64,000 nt of DNA from CAVTWD01 sp963738325 (GCA_963738325.1 CAVTWD010000001.1:124001-188000); one strand, 5' to 3'. Shown: positions 8,010 through 17,884, counted from the stretch's first letter. The notes: generated by a model from the letters alone, not told the origin. A program made the numbers and translations.

Positions 8010-11000
8010 GCGGGCGAATGTACTGGCTCGGTCACGACGAGCTCCTGCAGGAAACCCACCAAGAACGGGGCCGGGTCGGCGCCGCGGGGGAGCGGGACGA
8101 CCACCTGGCCCGTGTCTTCCTTGTAGATGGCCTGACGGGCGAGGCGGCGCAGCCGCATCACCTCGCTGGTACGCAAGGCGAGCGGTGCGACGCGAGCTTG
8201 CGTGCCCGTGATCGTCACGTCGCGGATGCCGGTGCGATGACACTCGGCCCGGAGCCGGGCCACCCCGAGGAGCGCCTCGGCCGGCGGCGGTACGGGCCCG
8301 TAGCGGTCGACCCACTCGGCGCGGATGTCGTCGACCTCGTCGTGGTTGGTCACGGCCGCGAGTCGCCGGTAGGCCTCCAGGCGCAGCTCCTCCTTAGCCA
8401 CGTAGGCGACGGGGAGGTGGGCGTCGACGGGCACGTCGAGACGCACCTCGGCCGGCTCTCGCACGGCTTCGCCCTTCATCTCGGCGACTGCTTCGTTCAC
8501 CATCTGGCAGTACAGGTCGTACCCGACGGCCGCGATGTGACCGCTCTGGTTCTCGCCGAGCAAGTTCCCCGCGCCGCGGATCTCGAGGTCGCGCAACGCG
8601 ATCTTGAAGCCCGAGCCGAGCTCGGTGGCCTCACCGATCGTCCGCAACCGCTCGTACGCCTCCTCGGTGAGGGCTCGGTCATGCGGATGGAAGAGGTACG
8701 CGTACGCCCGCTGCCCGGCGCGCCCCACCCGCCCTCGGAGCTGGTGCAGCTGGCCGAGGCCGAGCAGATCGGCCCGGTCGACGACGAGCGTGTTCACCGT
8801 CGGCATGTCGATGCCGCTCTCGATGATCGTCGTGCAGACGAGCACGTCGTATCCGCCCTTCCAGAAGTCGACGACCACCTGCTCGAGGCTGCCCTCGTCC
8901 ATCTGCCCGTGGGCGACGGCGATCCGGGCCTCCGGCACGAGGTCGCGCAGCTCGGCGGCGACCCTCTCGATGTCCTGCACCCGGTTGTGCACGTAGAACA
9001 CCTGGCCTTCGCGGAGGAGCTCGCGGCGGATCGCCTCGGCCGCGGCGCGCTCGTCGTACTCGCCGACGTAGGTGAGGATCGGCTGGCGGGCGGCGGGCGG
9101 CGTGTTGAGCAGCGTGAGGTCGCGGATCCCGGTGAGGCTCATCTCGAGCGTGCGGGGGATCGGGGTGGCTGTGAGGGTGAGCACGTCGACGGCCTTCGCC
9201 AGCTGCTTGATGGCCTCCTTGTGTTGCACCCCGAAGCGCTGCTCCTCGTCGACGACGAGCAGGCCGAGGTCCTTGAAGCGCACGTCGTCGGAGAGCAGGC
9301 GATGGGTGCCGATCACGCAGTCGACCTCGCCGCGGCCGAGCCCCTCCACCACCGCCTTGGCCTGCCCGGGGGTGAGGAAGCGGGACAGCACCTCGACCGT
9401 GACCGGATAGCCGGCGAAGCGATCGCTGAACGTCGCATGGTGCTGCTGGGCGAGGAGGGTGGTGGGCACGAGCACGGCCGCCTGCTTGCCGTCCTGGATG
9501 GCCTTGAACGCGGCGCGTATCGCCACCTCGGTCTTACCGAACCCGACATCGCCGCAGACGAGGCGGTCCATCGGGCGGTCGGCTTCCATGTCGAGCTTCA
9601 CGTCGTTGATGGCCTTCGCCTGGTCCGGCGTCTCCACATAGGGGAAGGCGTCTTCCAGTTCACGCTGCCAAGGAGTGTCGGGACGGAACGCGAAGCCCGG
9701 CGTGTGCACGCGGGTCTGGTAGAGGACGACGAGCTCCTGGGCGATCTCACGGACGGCGTGGCGGACGCGGCTCTTGGCGCGGGCGAAGTCACTGCCGCCG
9801 AGACGGTGGAGCGTGGGCGCTTCCCCGCCGACGTAGTGGCGCACCGCGTCGATCTGGTCGGACGGCACGTAGAGCTTGTCGCCACCCTTGTACTCGAGCA
9901 GCAGGTAGTCGCGCTCGACACCGCCGATCGCTCGGGTGACCATGCCCCCGTAGCGGCCGACCCCGTGGTGGTAGTGGACGATGTAGTCGCCGGGCTTGAG
10001 ATCCTCGAAGAAGCGGCCGGCGTCTCGGGCCCGGGGACGGGGCGGGCGATGAGCCCGCCGGCGGCCGATCAGATCGGCCTCGGTCAGCACCGCCAACTTG
10101 GCGTGAGGGAGGACGAACCCCGACTCGAGCGGGGCGACCACGATCCGGCCGCCCGGGCGGGTGAGCTCGGCCAGGCGGCGCTCGTCGACGTGCTCGTGGA
10201 AGGGGATCTCCAGTCCGGCCTCGCGCAGGAGGGAGGCAACGCGCGCGCCGGAGCCCGCCCCGTCGGCGGCCACCACCACCCGGTAACGGTCGTCCAGGAG
10301 GCGGCGGAGGCGGCCGATCACGGCCTCCCCGTCGCCCACGGCCGGCGACCAGGGGCTGGCCTCGACGGCGGGAGTGTCCGGCGACTCGGGCACGTTCACG
10401 ACCGACCAGGTCGCCGCCTCGATCCCCTTGAGGAGTCGATCGGGCTCGAGATGGAGGCGAGGGAACCCGTCCGCCAACCCGGCGCCCCACGTGACAGCCA
10501 GGGTCCGGGCGAGGTCGTCTTCCTCGGCCACGACGTCTTCGGCTCGGTCGCGAAGGCGCTTCGGCTCGACCACGAGCACGAGGGCGTCGCGAGGCAACAG
10601 GTCCGTGAGCAGCCGCTCCTCGGGCGCCAGCCAGGGCAGCCAGCTCTCCATCCCGTCGAACACAAGGCCCTCGGCCAGGCGCTCCCACTGCTCGCGACCC
10701 CAGGGTTCGGCGGCCACGAGCTCGGCCGGCCCGGGATCTCACCTCGGACGTGGGCAGCACCTCGCGGGCCGGGAACACGACGGCCTCTTCGAGGTCGCCG
10801 ACCGACCGCTGGTCGTTGACCCCGAAGGTGGTCAGGCGGTCGACCTCGTCGCCCCACAAGTCGATGCGCACCGGGGCGTCACCGATGGACGGGAAGACGT
10901 CGACGATCGAGCCCCGCCGGGCCACCTCGCCGCGATGCTCCACCAGCTCCTCGCGCCGGTAGCCGGCGGCGACGAGCCGGGCCAGCAGCTCGTCGGGGTC

Positions 11001-11488
11001 GAGGTGGCCGGCGGGGCGGACGACGACCGGCTCGACGCCCTCGACATGCGGTCCGAGGCGCTGCAGCAGCGCCCGACCGGACGCGACGACCACCCGCGGG
11101 TGACGTTCGGGGCTCCCGAGCCGCCACAGCACACGGAGGCGGCGGCCCATCGTCTCGACCGCGGGGCTCACCCGTTCGAACGGCAGCGTCTCCCAGGCCG
11201 GGAACAGCTCGACCTCGTCGGGGCCGAGGAACTGCGCGAGGTCGGAGGCGAGGCGCTCCGCGGCGGTACCCGTCGGCGTGGCCACGAGGATCGGATGGCG
11301 GGCGCTGCGGTGGGCCACCCCGGCCACGGCAATGGCCCTCGCGGCCTCGGGGACGGCCAGCACGCGCGTTGGCCCTCCCGACCACCCGACCGAGGCCGGG
11401 CTCGTCGCGGAGCAGCTCCGGGAGCGCGCGGCAGCGCGCTCGATCGGGCGCGCCCGAAGGCCCCGGCGGGCCGATGGCTGGGGGTCAC
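8006..11488 (-). CDS. mfd: Transcription-repair coupling factor Mfd (frameshifted)
   Basis: Mfd removes RNA polymerase stalled at lesions and recruits UvrA; about 1,159 aa after correction. Order of parts: UvrB-like N-terminal region (VEPVVVRPAGHLDPDELL; VARRGSIVDVFPS; RIDLWGDEVDRL), RNA-polymerase-interaction domain (LKPGDYIVHYHHGVGRYGGM; KLYVPSDQIDAV), SF2 translocase with Walker A CGDVGFGKTEVA, VVDEEQRFGVQHKE and TLTATPIPRTLEMS, then the C-terminal TRCF domain. Three one-base insertions must be removed: near 10724-10732 (GCCGGCCGAG), near 11362-11368 (NAR-LAVPEAAR) and, less surely, near 11428-11436. Start is taken as GTG 11488 (MTPSHRPAG); it is uncertain because of the frameshifts. The stop overlaps the downstream lipoprotein start. 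Confidence 0.9.
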
Positions 11489-11677
11489 GGGACGAGGCTA
11501 CCGGCGGCTCGGATCACCGCCGCCTCCGCCCTTCTCGCCGTCTCCGCCGTCTCGCGATTCGCGCGCCGGCGCGCGCCCGCGTTCCTCGTTCGTCCGGGTC
11601 GATGCGCGCGTCTGTGCGCGCTGTGACACGCCTGAACGGGGGGGAGGGGCGTCAGGGTTGAAATGAGGGGATTGGCG

Positions 11678-12319
11678 TCAGGGTTCGGTGCGGTCGGCGT
11701 CGCGCCGGTTGTATCGGTTCATCGCGACCGCCACGCCTTCGGTGACGATCAGCTCGACGGCGTCGGCCGCCTCCTGCACGGCCACGGCGAACTCCTCGCG
11801 CTCGCGTCTGGCCGGTTTGCGCAGCACGTGGTCGGCGCCGCGCTCCTTGCCGCCGGGCGGCTTGCCGACCCCGAGCCGCACCCGGAGGAACGCGTCCGTC
11901 TTCAGGTGCTGCTTGATGGAGCGGAGGCCGTTGTGGCCCGCCAACCCGCCTCCGGCCTTGACCTTCATCACGGTCGGTGGCAGGTCGAGCTCGTCGTGGA
12001 CGACGACGACCTGCTGTGGCCGCTCGATCCCGTAGCGGCGCACGAGCGCGGCGACGGCCTCGCCGGAGAGATTGACGTAGGTGAGGGGGATAGCGAGGGC
12101 GACCCGATGGCCGCCGATCACCACCTCGCCGGTGGTGGCGCGCGCCTTGGACCGCTTGAGGGTCGCTCCGTGACGGCGGGCGAGCTCGTTCACGGTCGCC
12201 GCGCCGAGGTTGTGGCGGCTGCCCTCGAACTCGGCTCCCGGGTTGCCGAGCCCCACCACGAGCACGTCCGCGGGGGTGCCCCGCCGTTCCGGGCGCTCCG
12301 CCCGGCCGAACAGGGCCAC
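11678..12319 (-). CDS. pth: Peptidyl-tRNA hydrolase
   Basis: Cleaves the ester bond of peptidyl-tRNAs released by stalled ribosomes; cytoplasmic, essential. 213 aa. Conserved parts: VVGLGNPGAEFEGSRHNLGA (residues about 20-39, with catalytic His in SRHN), LAIPLTYVNLSGEAV, VVVHDELDLP with the catalytic Asp, and KAGGGLAGHNGLRSI. Start GTG 12319; an N-terminal extension of about 18 residues precedes the core. It lies 9 nt after rplY in the same direction, the usual rplY-pth pairing. About 190 nt between it and mfd hold no gene. Confidence 0.95.
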   Translation of the reverse strand: MALFGRAERPERRGTPADVLVVGLGNPGAEFEGSRHNLGAATVNELARRHGATLKRSKARATTGEVVIGGHRVALAIPLTYVNLSGEAVAALVRRYGIERPQQVVVVHDELDLPPTVMKVKAGGGLAGHNGLRSIKQHLKTDAFLRVRLGVGKPPGGKERGADHVLRKPARREREEFAVAVQEAADAVELIVTEGVAVAMNRYNRRDADRTEP

Positions 12320-12328
12320 GGGGGCGGC

Positions 12329-12997
12329 TTACTCGGCCGGCGCGGAGGGCTCGCCGGCCGTCCCGGCCGCTTCGCCAGCTTCGGCGACGCCCTCAGCCTC
12401 GGCCTCGGCCGCCTCGGCTTCCTCCTCGGCGGAGACTGCGGCGCGGGTGGCCACGCCGGTGACGACCGTGGTGTCCGGATCGAGATGGCTCACCACACCG
12501 GCCGGCAGCGTGATGTCGCCCACCCGGATCGAGTCGCCGAGGGCGAGACCGCTCACGTCGATGGTGATCTCGTTCGGGATCGTCCTCGGGGTCGTCGTCA
12601 CGGGCAGCGTGGTGAGGTGGTGTTCGAGCAGGCCGCTGGCGTCGAGCACCTCCTTGGCCTCTCCCGCGAGCACGATCGGCACTTCGACGGTGATCTCCTC
12701 GTTGAGGTTCACCACGAGGAAGTCGACGTGGTTCACGCTCCGGCGCACCGGGTCGCGCTGGAGCGCCTTGACCACGGTGGGATGGGTGGCCCCGTCGACG
12801 CTGAGGGTGATCACCGCGTTGACCCCCGCCGGACCCGAGAGGGCGAGGCGCAGTTCGCGCCGGTCGACGTCGACCGAGACCGGGTCGATGCCCTGGCCGT
12901 AGACGATGCCGGGCACGCGGCTGGCGGCCCGCAGCCGCTTCGACGGGCGAGTGCCGGGGGCGCGGCCGGTTTCCGCGACGAGGCTGATCTCGGGCAT
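12329..12997 (-). CDS. rplY: 50S ribosomal protein bL25, general stress (CTC) form
   Basis: 5S-rRNA-binding ribosomal protein of the long CTC type (222 aa). The N-terminal L25 domain has LVAETGRAPGTRPSKRLRAA and RVPGIVYGQG; the second, beta-rich domain begins around VNHVDFLVVNLNEEITVEVP. The C-terminal tail is Glu/Ala-rich and acidic (AEEEAEAAEAEAEGVAEAGE), common in this form. Start ATG 12997 has a good GAGGAG ribosome-binding site. It sits between prs and pth, the conserved actinobacterial order prs-rplY-pth. Confidence 0.95.
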   Translation of the reverse strand: MPEISLVAETGRAPGTRPSKRLRAASRVPGIVYGQGIDPVSVDVDRRELRLALSGPAGVNAVITLSVDGATHPTVVKALQRDPVRRSVNHVDFLVVNLNEEITVEVPIVLAGEAKEVLDASGLLEHHLTTLPVTTTPRTIPNEITIDVSGLALGDSIRVGDITLPAGVVSHLDPDTTVVTGVATRAAVSAEEEAEAAEAEAEGVAEAGEAAGTAGEPSAPAE

Positions 12998-13108
12998 TGG
13001 GGGTGCTCCTCGGGTTCGGGCCGGTCGGTCAGTCTAGGGCGGTCTGCCCCGCCAGCGCAGGGCGGCGGGAGACGGCCGAACCCGCTACCGGAGCGAGCGG
13101 CCCGCCCG

Positions 13109-14088
13109 TCAGGCCTGGTTCTCGCCGCCGAAGATCTCCGAGACCGACGTGTCCTCGAAGACCGCGTCGAGGGCGGCCGCCACGATCGGCGCCACCGAGA
13201 GGACCTCGATGCCAGGGAACTGCTTCTCCGGCGGCAACGGCAAGGTGTTGGTGATCACGACGCGCCGGATGTCGGAGTTCTTCAGCCAGTCGATGGCCGC
13301 GCCCGACAGCACGCCATGGGTGGCCATGGCCCAGACATCGGAGGCCCCTTTCCGGTAGAGGATGTCGGCCGCGGCGACGATGGTGCCACCCGTGTCGATC
13401 ATGTCGTCGATCAGGATGCACTGCCGGCCCTCGACCTCGCCGATCACGTCACGGGCCTGTGCCACGTTGGTGGTGCCCTTGGGCCGGCGCTTGTAGACGA
13501 AGGCGAGGTCCGCGTCGAGATGCTGGGTCATGCGCTCGGCCACCTTGATGCGGCCCGCGTCGGGCGAGACGATCACCGGGTCGGTCGCGTGGCGGCGGAG
13601 ATAGTCCTCGAGGATCGGCATCGCGGTCAGGTGGTCGACCGGCCCGTCGAAGAACCCCTGGATCTGGCCCGAGTGGAGGTCGACCGAGATCATCCGCTTC
13701 GCCCCGCGGCGCGGAAGAGGTCGGCCACCAACCGGGCGGTGATCGGTTCACGGCCTTCGGCCTTGCGGTCCTGGCGGCCGTAGCCATAGAAGGGGCAGAC
13801 GGCCGTGATGCGCTTGGCCGAGGCCCGGTGGGCGGCATCGATCATGATCAGCTGCTCCATGAGGGAGTCGTTGATCGAGCGCTCCTCGGTGCCGGCGTGA
13901 CTTTGGATGATGAAGACGTCGGTGCCTCGCACGCTGTCGGCGAACCGTGCCCGTATCTCGCCGTTGGCGAAATCGACCAGCTGCGGGTCGGCCAGCTCCA
14001 CGTCGAGGTGATCGGCGATCTCCTCGGCCAGCGCGAGATGGGTGCGGCCCGACATCAACGTCAGCCGCTTCGTGGTGACCCGCTCCAT
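13109..14088 (-). CDS. prs: Ribose-phosphate pyrophosphokinase (one frameshift)
   Basis: Makes PRPP from ribose-5-phosphate and ATP for nucleotide, His and Trp synthesis. Two reading frames join with one added base: the first half has FANGEIRARFADSVRGTDVF, HRASAKRITAVCPFYGYGRQ and DRKAEGREPITARLVADLF; the second half has MISVDLHSGQIQGFFDGPVD, IVSPDAGRIKVAERM and the PRPP loop CILIDDMIDTGGTIVAAADI. The break is at four Gs (13702-13705 on the plus strand as CCCC) where five are needed to read AAGAKRM. Corrected length about 326 aa, normal. Start ATG 14088 has AGGAG upstream. The one-base loss in a homopolymer in an essential gene points to sequence error. Confidence 0.92.
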
Positions 14089-14131
14089 GCGTGGCGCCCT
14101 TCTCCTGTCGGATGGATCCGCGTTCGGCGGA

Positions 14132-15227
14132 CTACTCCGGAAGCCCAGTGTAGAAGGCGCCGGTCACCCCACCTTCGGCGACGCGGCTACCCGGGGTGAG
14201 CACGGCGAACGGCCCGACCCGGGCGCCGTCGCCGACCTCGCTCTGGCGGCCGACGGTGTTCTCGATGACCGCGCCCGGGCCCACGGAGCAGTCGACCAGC
14301 CTCGTGTTCGGTCCGATCTCGCAGCCGGGGGCGATGAACGTGCTTCCCTGGAGGATGGTGCCCGGGAAGAGCGTGACGTCGCGGGAGAGCGACACGGTGA
14401 CGTCGATGAACGTCTGAGCCGGATCGAGCATGGTCACGCCGTTCAGCAGCCATCGCCGGTTCGTGCGGCGGCGCAGCTCCGCTTCGGCCACGGCCAGCTG
14501 GTCCCGGTCGTTGACGCCCATGGTCTCGATCGGGTCGCCTTCGACCGCGCCCACCGGGTAGCCGGCGTCGGCCAGCACGCCGATGACGTCGGTGAGGTAG
14601 TACTCGCCCTGGGCGTTGTCGGGGGAGAGCCGTCGCAGGGCCGGCCCCAGGAGGTCGCGCCGGAAGCAGTAGATGCTCGTGCAGACCTCGTCGACCGCGA
14701 GCTCGTCAGTAGTGGCGTCGCGCTGCTCGACGACCCGCAGCACCCGTCCATCGCGACTGCGGATGATCCGCCCGTAACCGGTCGGCTCGGCCATGCGCGA
14801 GGACAGCAGCGTCGCCGCGTTGTCGGCCTGCTCGTGATGGTCGATGAGTGCGGCGACGGAGTCCGGCTGCAGGAGCGGGGTGTCACCCGGGAGCACCACG
14901 ACGGTGGACGACTCGTCGAAGTCGTCGTCGGGAAGCGCCGTCATGCCGACCATCACCGCGTCGGCCGTGCCGCGCTGGACGCGCTGCTCGACGAACGCGA
15001 TGTCGAGCTCGGGCGGCGCCTCCTCCTGGACCCGTTTGGCGACTTGATCGGCGCCATGGCCGATGACCATGACCGTCCGGGCGACTTCGAGGCCTACCAA
15101 CGCGTCGAGGACGCACACGACCATCGGCCGCCCACACACGAGGTGAAGAGGCTTGGGCCGGTGCGAGCGCATGCCGCGTCCCCTCACCGGCCGCCAGCAC
15201 GAGGGCGCTGATCGGGCGATCACGCAT
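14132..15227 (-). CDS. glmU: GlmU-like UDP-GlcNAc pyrophosphorylase, short C-domain (one frameshift)
   Basis: N-terminal uridyltransferase domain: SALVLAAGEGTR (the break falls here), then MRSHRPKPLHLVCGRPMV, QRGTADAV, VVVLPGDTPLLQPDS, EPTGYGRIIRS, VEQRDAT, INDxY-type region ETMGVNDRDQLAVAE. One extra base near 15172-15177 (ACGCGGCATG) must be removed. The C-terminal left-handed beta helix (TMLDPAQTFIDVTVSLSRDV ... EIGPNTRLVDCSVGPGAVIE) stops after VGPFAVLTPGSRVAEGGVTG, at 364 aa in total. Bifunctional GlmU is usually about 450-480 aa; the missing ~90-100 residues hold the acetyltransferase catalytic His and CoA sites. So only uridyl transfer is supported here. prs follows after 43 nt with no room for the missing part. 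Confidence 0.85.
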
Positions 15228-15324
15228 GCGCTCGTTGTACCAGAGGTCGACCCTGCTGCTGCATCATCCGGCTCCGTCGCGGTGTTCGGCCCAGGTACGG
15301 GGGCCGTAACCTTGGGCGCACCCA

Positions 15325-15397
15325 TGGCGGGTAGTTCAACTGGCAGAACGCCTGACTTTGGATCAGGAGGTTCCAGGTTCGAGCCCTGGCCCGCCAG
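15325..15397 (+). tRNA. tRNA-Gln (anticodon TTG)
   Basis: A complete 73-nt cloverleaf: acceptor stem TGGCGGG pairs with CCCGCCA, discriminator base G; D arm around TAGTTCAACTGGCAGAAC; anticodon stem-loop CTGACTTTGGATCAG with loop centre TTG; T arm CCAGGTTCGAGCCCTGG. CCA is not encoded. It is the only RNA gene I can see in the window and marks the boundary between the minus-strand housekeeping block and the insertion zone. Confidence 0.97.
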
Positions 15398-15468
15398 CGA
15401 TCGAGGGCCTTGGCCCTGGTCACGAACCTGACGAGAGGGTCTCCCCGAGCAGCACGAGAGAGAAGCGA

Positions 15469-15492
15469 GGAGCCGCCCCGAAAGGCGGCTCC
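15469..15492 (+). terminator. Hairpin downstream of tRNA-Gln
   Basis: Perfect 9-bp stem GGAGCCGCC / GGCGGCTCC with a CCGAAA loop, 72 nt after the tRNA. There is no T tract, as is common for actinobacterial terminators, so the assignment as terminator rests on position and stem strength only. Confidence 0.5.
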
Positions 15493-15573
15493 CTCGGGTG
15501 CCGGGCGGTGTGTGCAGCACAGCGGGCGAGCACGATCGGTGTCGGAGGTAGGCAGCGAGTCAGCCATCAGCGG

Positions 15574-15805
15574 TCAGCGCCGGATGGCTCCGACGATCCA
15601 ACCGATGAGGCCAACGATCAGGCCGATGACGGCGACCACGGCGACGAGGCCAAACGAAGACGTAGGCCGCTTCCGGTGATGAGGTGTAGGTGTCGCTACC
15701 GGCGTTGTTGTTCACGAAGGCAGCGACGATGATGCTCGCCAGGAGGACGCCGCTGGTGATGGTGACGCGCTTTCAGGGCGCCACGAACGCGAGACGCCGC
15801 TTCAT
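15574..15805 (-). pseudogene. Small two-helix membrane protein, disrupted
   Basis: Two hydrophobic segments in neighbouring frames: VTITSGVLLASIIVAAFV, followed by NNNAGSDTYTSSPE, then after a frame change near 15655 GLVAVVAVIGLIVGLIGWIV and end AIRR at TGA 15576-15574. A start ATG at 15805 overlaps the stop of the preceding excalibur-domain gene (ATGA) and gives MKRRLAFVAP, but an in-frame TGA follows at once. At least two corrections are needed. Function unknown; the layout suggests the gene was once translationally coupled to its neighbour. Confidence 0.4.
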
Positions 15806-16086
15806 TCGCATGCCACACCGTCACCGTCGCGGTCCAACTTACGGGAGTAGCCCGGGTCGCCAGCGTGGAGCGGGGCAACACGGGCAGCGCGCGCCGCAGC
15901 GCAGTTGGCGTAGTAGGTACCCGAGGGGGCAGCGGGATTGGTGGGAGCGGGCGCCTTCGTCGGCGTGGCACAGATCGAGGCCGAGGCAGCATCGGCGGCG
16001 ACGTAGGTGCCCTCTCGGGGATGGCTCCCGTAGCCGTCGCGGCTGTCACCGGAACCTTCGGTGCCCGGGAGAAGGGCCCGAACGAC
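15802..16086 (-). pseudogene. Excalibur calcium-binding domain protein, 5' end missing
   Basis: The C-terminal 40 residues read YYANCAAARAARVAPLHAGD then PGYSRKLDRDGDGVACE and a stop. This is the excalibur domain, with its DxDxDGxxCE calcium-binding pattern, found at the C-terminus of secreted bacterial proteins. Upstream is a Pro/Ala/Thr linker (ATPTKAPAPTNPAAPSGT). The frame is open to a TAG at 16089-16087 but has no start codon or signal peptide. The 5' end has therefore been lost or frameshifted, perhaps by the IS3 insertion about 100 nt away. Confidence 0.55.
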
Positions 16087-16265
16087 CTAAGCGCACACTC
16101 ACGCCTGCGGCGTTGAAGACACGAACCCGACAACGGCGAGCGAACGAACCAACCCACGGACCGCTCCATGGCCGCAACCGACCGAAGCCCTGTCTGTCAG
16201 GCTGACGTGAGACACCTGCGGTAGCCGACCATCCCTGCAGGGCGAGTCTGGAAGACGTAGACCCG

Positions 16266-16697
16266 ATGACCATGACGACTGCATCTCTGCTTGCGCGCGC
16301 CCATGATGGCGTGGTGGACGAGCCCGACCCGGCTGCCCGGCCTCGGCGGCGATCGTTCACCGCCGAGTACAAGGCCGAGATCCTCGACGGGTACGACGCG
16401 TTGCCGGTCGGCTCGAGCGAGCGCGGGGCGTTGCTGCGCCGCGAGGCCCTCTACAGCTCGCATCTGGCGGAGTGGCGCAAGGCTCGCGATGCCGGCGCCC
16501 AGCAGGGGCTGGCGCCGAAGGCGAAGCCGCGTCGTTCCCCTGAGCAGGTCGAGCTGGAGCGGCTGCGCCGCCGCAACGAACGGTTGGAGACGGAGCTGGC
16601 CAAGACGAGATCGGCGCTCGATGTCATGGGAAAACTGCACGCGCTCTTGGAAGGGCTCTCCGAGAGCGCGGACACCGATCCGAAGTCGACGCGATGA
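16266..16697 (+). CDS. IS3-family transposase OrfA (HTH protein)
   Basis: 143-aa DNA-binding component. The helix-turn-helix region is RRSFTAEYKAEILDGYDALP followed by RGALLRREALYSSHLAEWRK; a leucine-zipper-like coiled coil follows (EQVELERLRRRNERLETELA). It binds the terminal repeats and, in IS3 elements, is normally also made as an OrfAB fusion by frameshifting. Start ATG 16266 is taken; an ATG six nt later is in frame. The stop overlaps the orfB start as ATGA, so coupled translation is possible in addition to, or instead of, frameshifting. Confidence 0.88.
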   Translation: MTMTTASLLARAHDGVVDEPDPAARPRRRSFTAEYKAEILDGYDALPVGSSERGALLRREALYSSHLAEWRKARDAGAQQGLAPKAKPRRSPEQVELERLRRRNERLETELAKTRSALDVMGKLHALLEGLSESADTDPKSTR

Positions 16698-17704
16698 TCG
16701 AGGCGCACTTCGGTGAGCTCGAAGCGATGACATCGACCAGCGCCGCCTGCGACCTGCTCGGCGTCTCGCGGGCGACGCGCTATCGGCGGCAGCGACCGCC
16801 AGTGGCGGGTCCGCCGGCACCCCGGCCGGCCCCACCGAACAAGCTCACCGAGCAGGAGCGCCAGCGGGTGCTGACGGTGCTGCGCTCGGCGGAGTACTGC
16901 GACCTGGCCCCGGCCCAGGTGTGGGCCCGGCTGCTCGATGACGGCATCTACCTGTGCTCGATCTCCACCATGTACCGGCTGCTCGCGGTCGCCGGCGAGA
17001 ACCGCGAACGGCGACGGCAGCGCACCCACCCGGCGACCAAGAAGCCCGAGCTCATCGCCCGTCGACCGAACGAGGTCTGGTCGTGGGATATCACGAAGCT
17101 GCAGGGCCCGCAGCGGGGCGTCTACTACGAGCTGTTCGTGGTCATCGACATCTTCTCCCGCTACGTCGTCGGCTGGATGGTGTCGCCGGCCGAGACCGGA
17201 GAGCTCGCCGAAGCCTTCATCGCCGACACCCTGCAGCGACACGGCATCGGCCGCGGCCAGCTCTCCTTGCACGCCGACCGGGGCACCTCGATGACATCGA
17301 AGCCCGTCGCCCAGCTGCTCGTCGATCTCGGTGTCGCCCGCAGCCACAGCCGGCCGCATGTGAGCAACGACAACCCGTACTCGGAGGCGAACTTCAAGAC
17401 CCTCAAGTACTGCCCGGCCTTCCCTGGCCGGTTCGGCTCGATCGAAGACGCCCGGGCGTTCTGCGCCGCGTTCTTCGATCACTACAACCACGTCCACCGC
17501 CACGCCGGCATCGGGCTGCACACCCCGGCGTCGGTCCACTACGGCACCGCCGACGAGATCCGCGCCCAGCGGGCCGTCACTCTCGACGCCGCCTACGCCG
17601 CCAACCCGGCACGGTTCGGGCACCGCCCGCCCCAGCCGCCGAAGCTGCCCACCATCGCCTGGATCAACGAACCCAGCCCCGAAGCACTCATCACATCCGC
17701 ATGA
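16694..17704 (+). CDS. IS3-family transposase OrfB (DDE integrase core)
   Basis: 336-aa catalytic component with an rve-type core. Residues 1-130 hold the N-terminal HTH_21 region (YCDLAPAQVWARLLDDG; ISTMYRLLAV). The DDE triad is visible as EVWSWDITKLQG (first D), LSLHADRGTSM (second D) and NPYSEANFKTLKYCPAFPGR (E). The C-terminal end is YNHVHRHAGIGLHTPASVHY, typical of the family. Full length for the family with no break, in contrast to many host genes here. Confidence 0.92.
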   Translation: MIEAHFGELEAMTSTSAACDLLGVSRATRYRRQRPPVAGPPAPRPAPPNKLTEQERQRVLTVLRSAEYCDLAPAQVWARLLDDGIYLCSISTMYRLLAVAGENRERRRQRTHPATKKPELIARRPNEVWSWDITKLQGPQRGVYYELFVVIDIFSRYVVGWMVSPAETGELAEAFIADTLQRHGIGRGQLSLHADRGTSMTSKPVAQLLVDLGVARSHSRPHVSNDNPYSEANFKTLKYCPAFPGRFGSIEDARAFCAAFFDHYNHVHRHAGIGLHTPASVHYGTADEIRAQRAVTLDAAYAANPARFGHRPPQPPKLPTIAWINEPSPEALITSA

Positions 17705-17747
17705 CAAGTTGTCTCACCGGGCTTGACAGGTTCCGAAGGCGAGGCAA

Positions 17748-17884
17748 GTGAAGAGTTACCCGCCTGTCCCGGAGGCTTTGGTCGCCATCGTTCTCCCTCT
17801 GGCTGCCTGCGACTCCAACCTTGGCCCCAACTCCGCTACCTGTCAGGCGGAGCAGGCCGAGTGGGACATGCTTTTGCTGTCAGA
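17748..17884 (+). pseudogene. Lipoprotein gene truncated by the IS1380 insertion
   Basis: From GTG 17748 an open frame reads a lipoprotein-like start: VKSYPPVPEALVAIVLPLAA followed by CDSNLGPNSATCQAEQAEWD and MLLLS. LPLAAC fits a lipobox. The frame enters the IS1380 left end at 17885 and stops 28 nt inside it. Beyond the right end of the element, 19573-19695 can be read as NPEFTKCMTSAERAAHDPAT, which may be the severed 3' part, though in a shifted frame. Function unknown. Confidence 0.45.

Larger units (their letters stand above)
16194..17729 (+). mobile_element. IS3-family insertion sequence
   Basis: About 1.5-kb element with two overlapping transposase genes (orfA 16266-16697, orfB 16694-17704). 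Ends are imperfect inverted repeats: left CTGTCAGGCTGACGTGAGAC from 16194, right end (reverse complement) CTGTCAAGCCCGGTGAGACA ending at 17729. Both ends share CTGTCA and GTGAGACA with a differing centre. I could not find a convincing target duplication. Boundaries are approximate to a few bases. Both genes look intact, so the element may be active. Confidence 0.8.

Noticed and set aside
8018..10819. 933-codon plus-strand frame opposite mfd
   Set aside because: Antisense shadow; no family motifs, composition dominated by His, Leu, Val and Gly from reversed codons.
11646..11685. GGCGTCAGGGTT repeated twice, 26 bp apart
   Set aside because: Short repeat partly inside the pth end; no matching copies or symmetry to suggest function.
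15696..16169. 157-codon minus-strand frame in the insertion zone as a gene
   Set aside because: Arg/Pro-rich shadow; the excalibur-domain frame on the same strand explains the coding signal better.
16680..16700. Obligatory -1 frameshift between IS3 orfA and orfB
   Set aside because: No clear A6G-type slippery site; orfB has its own ATG overlapping the orfA stop.
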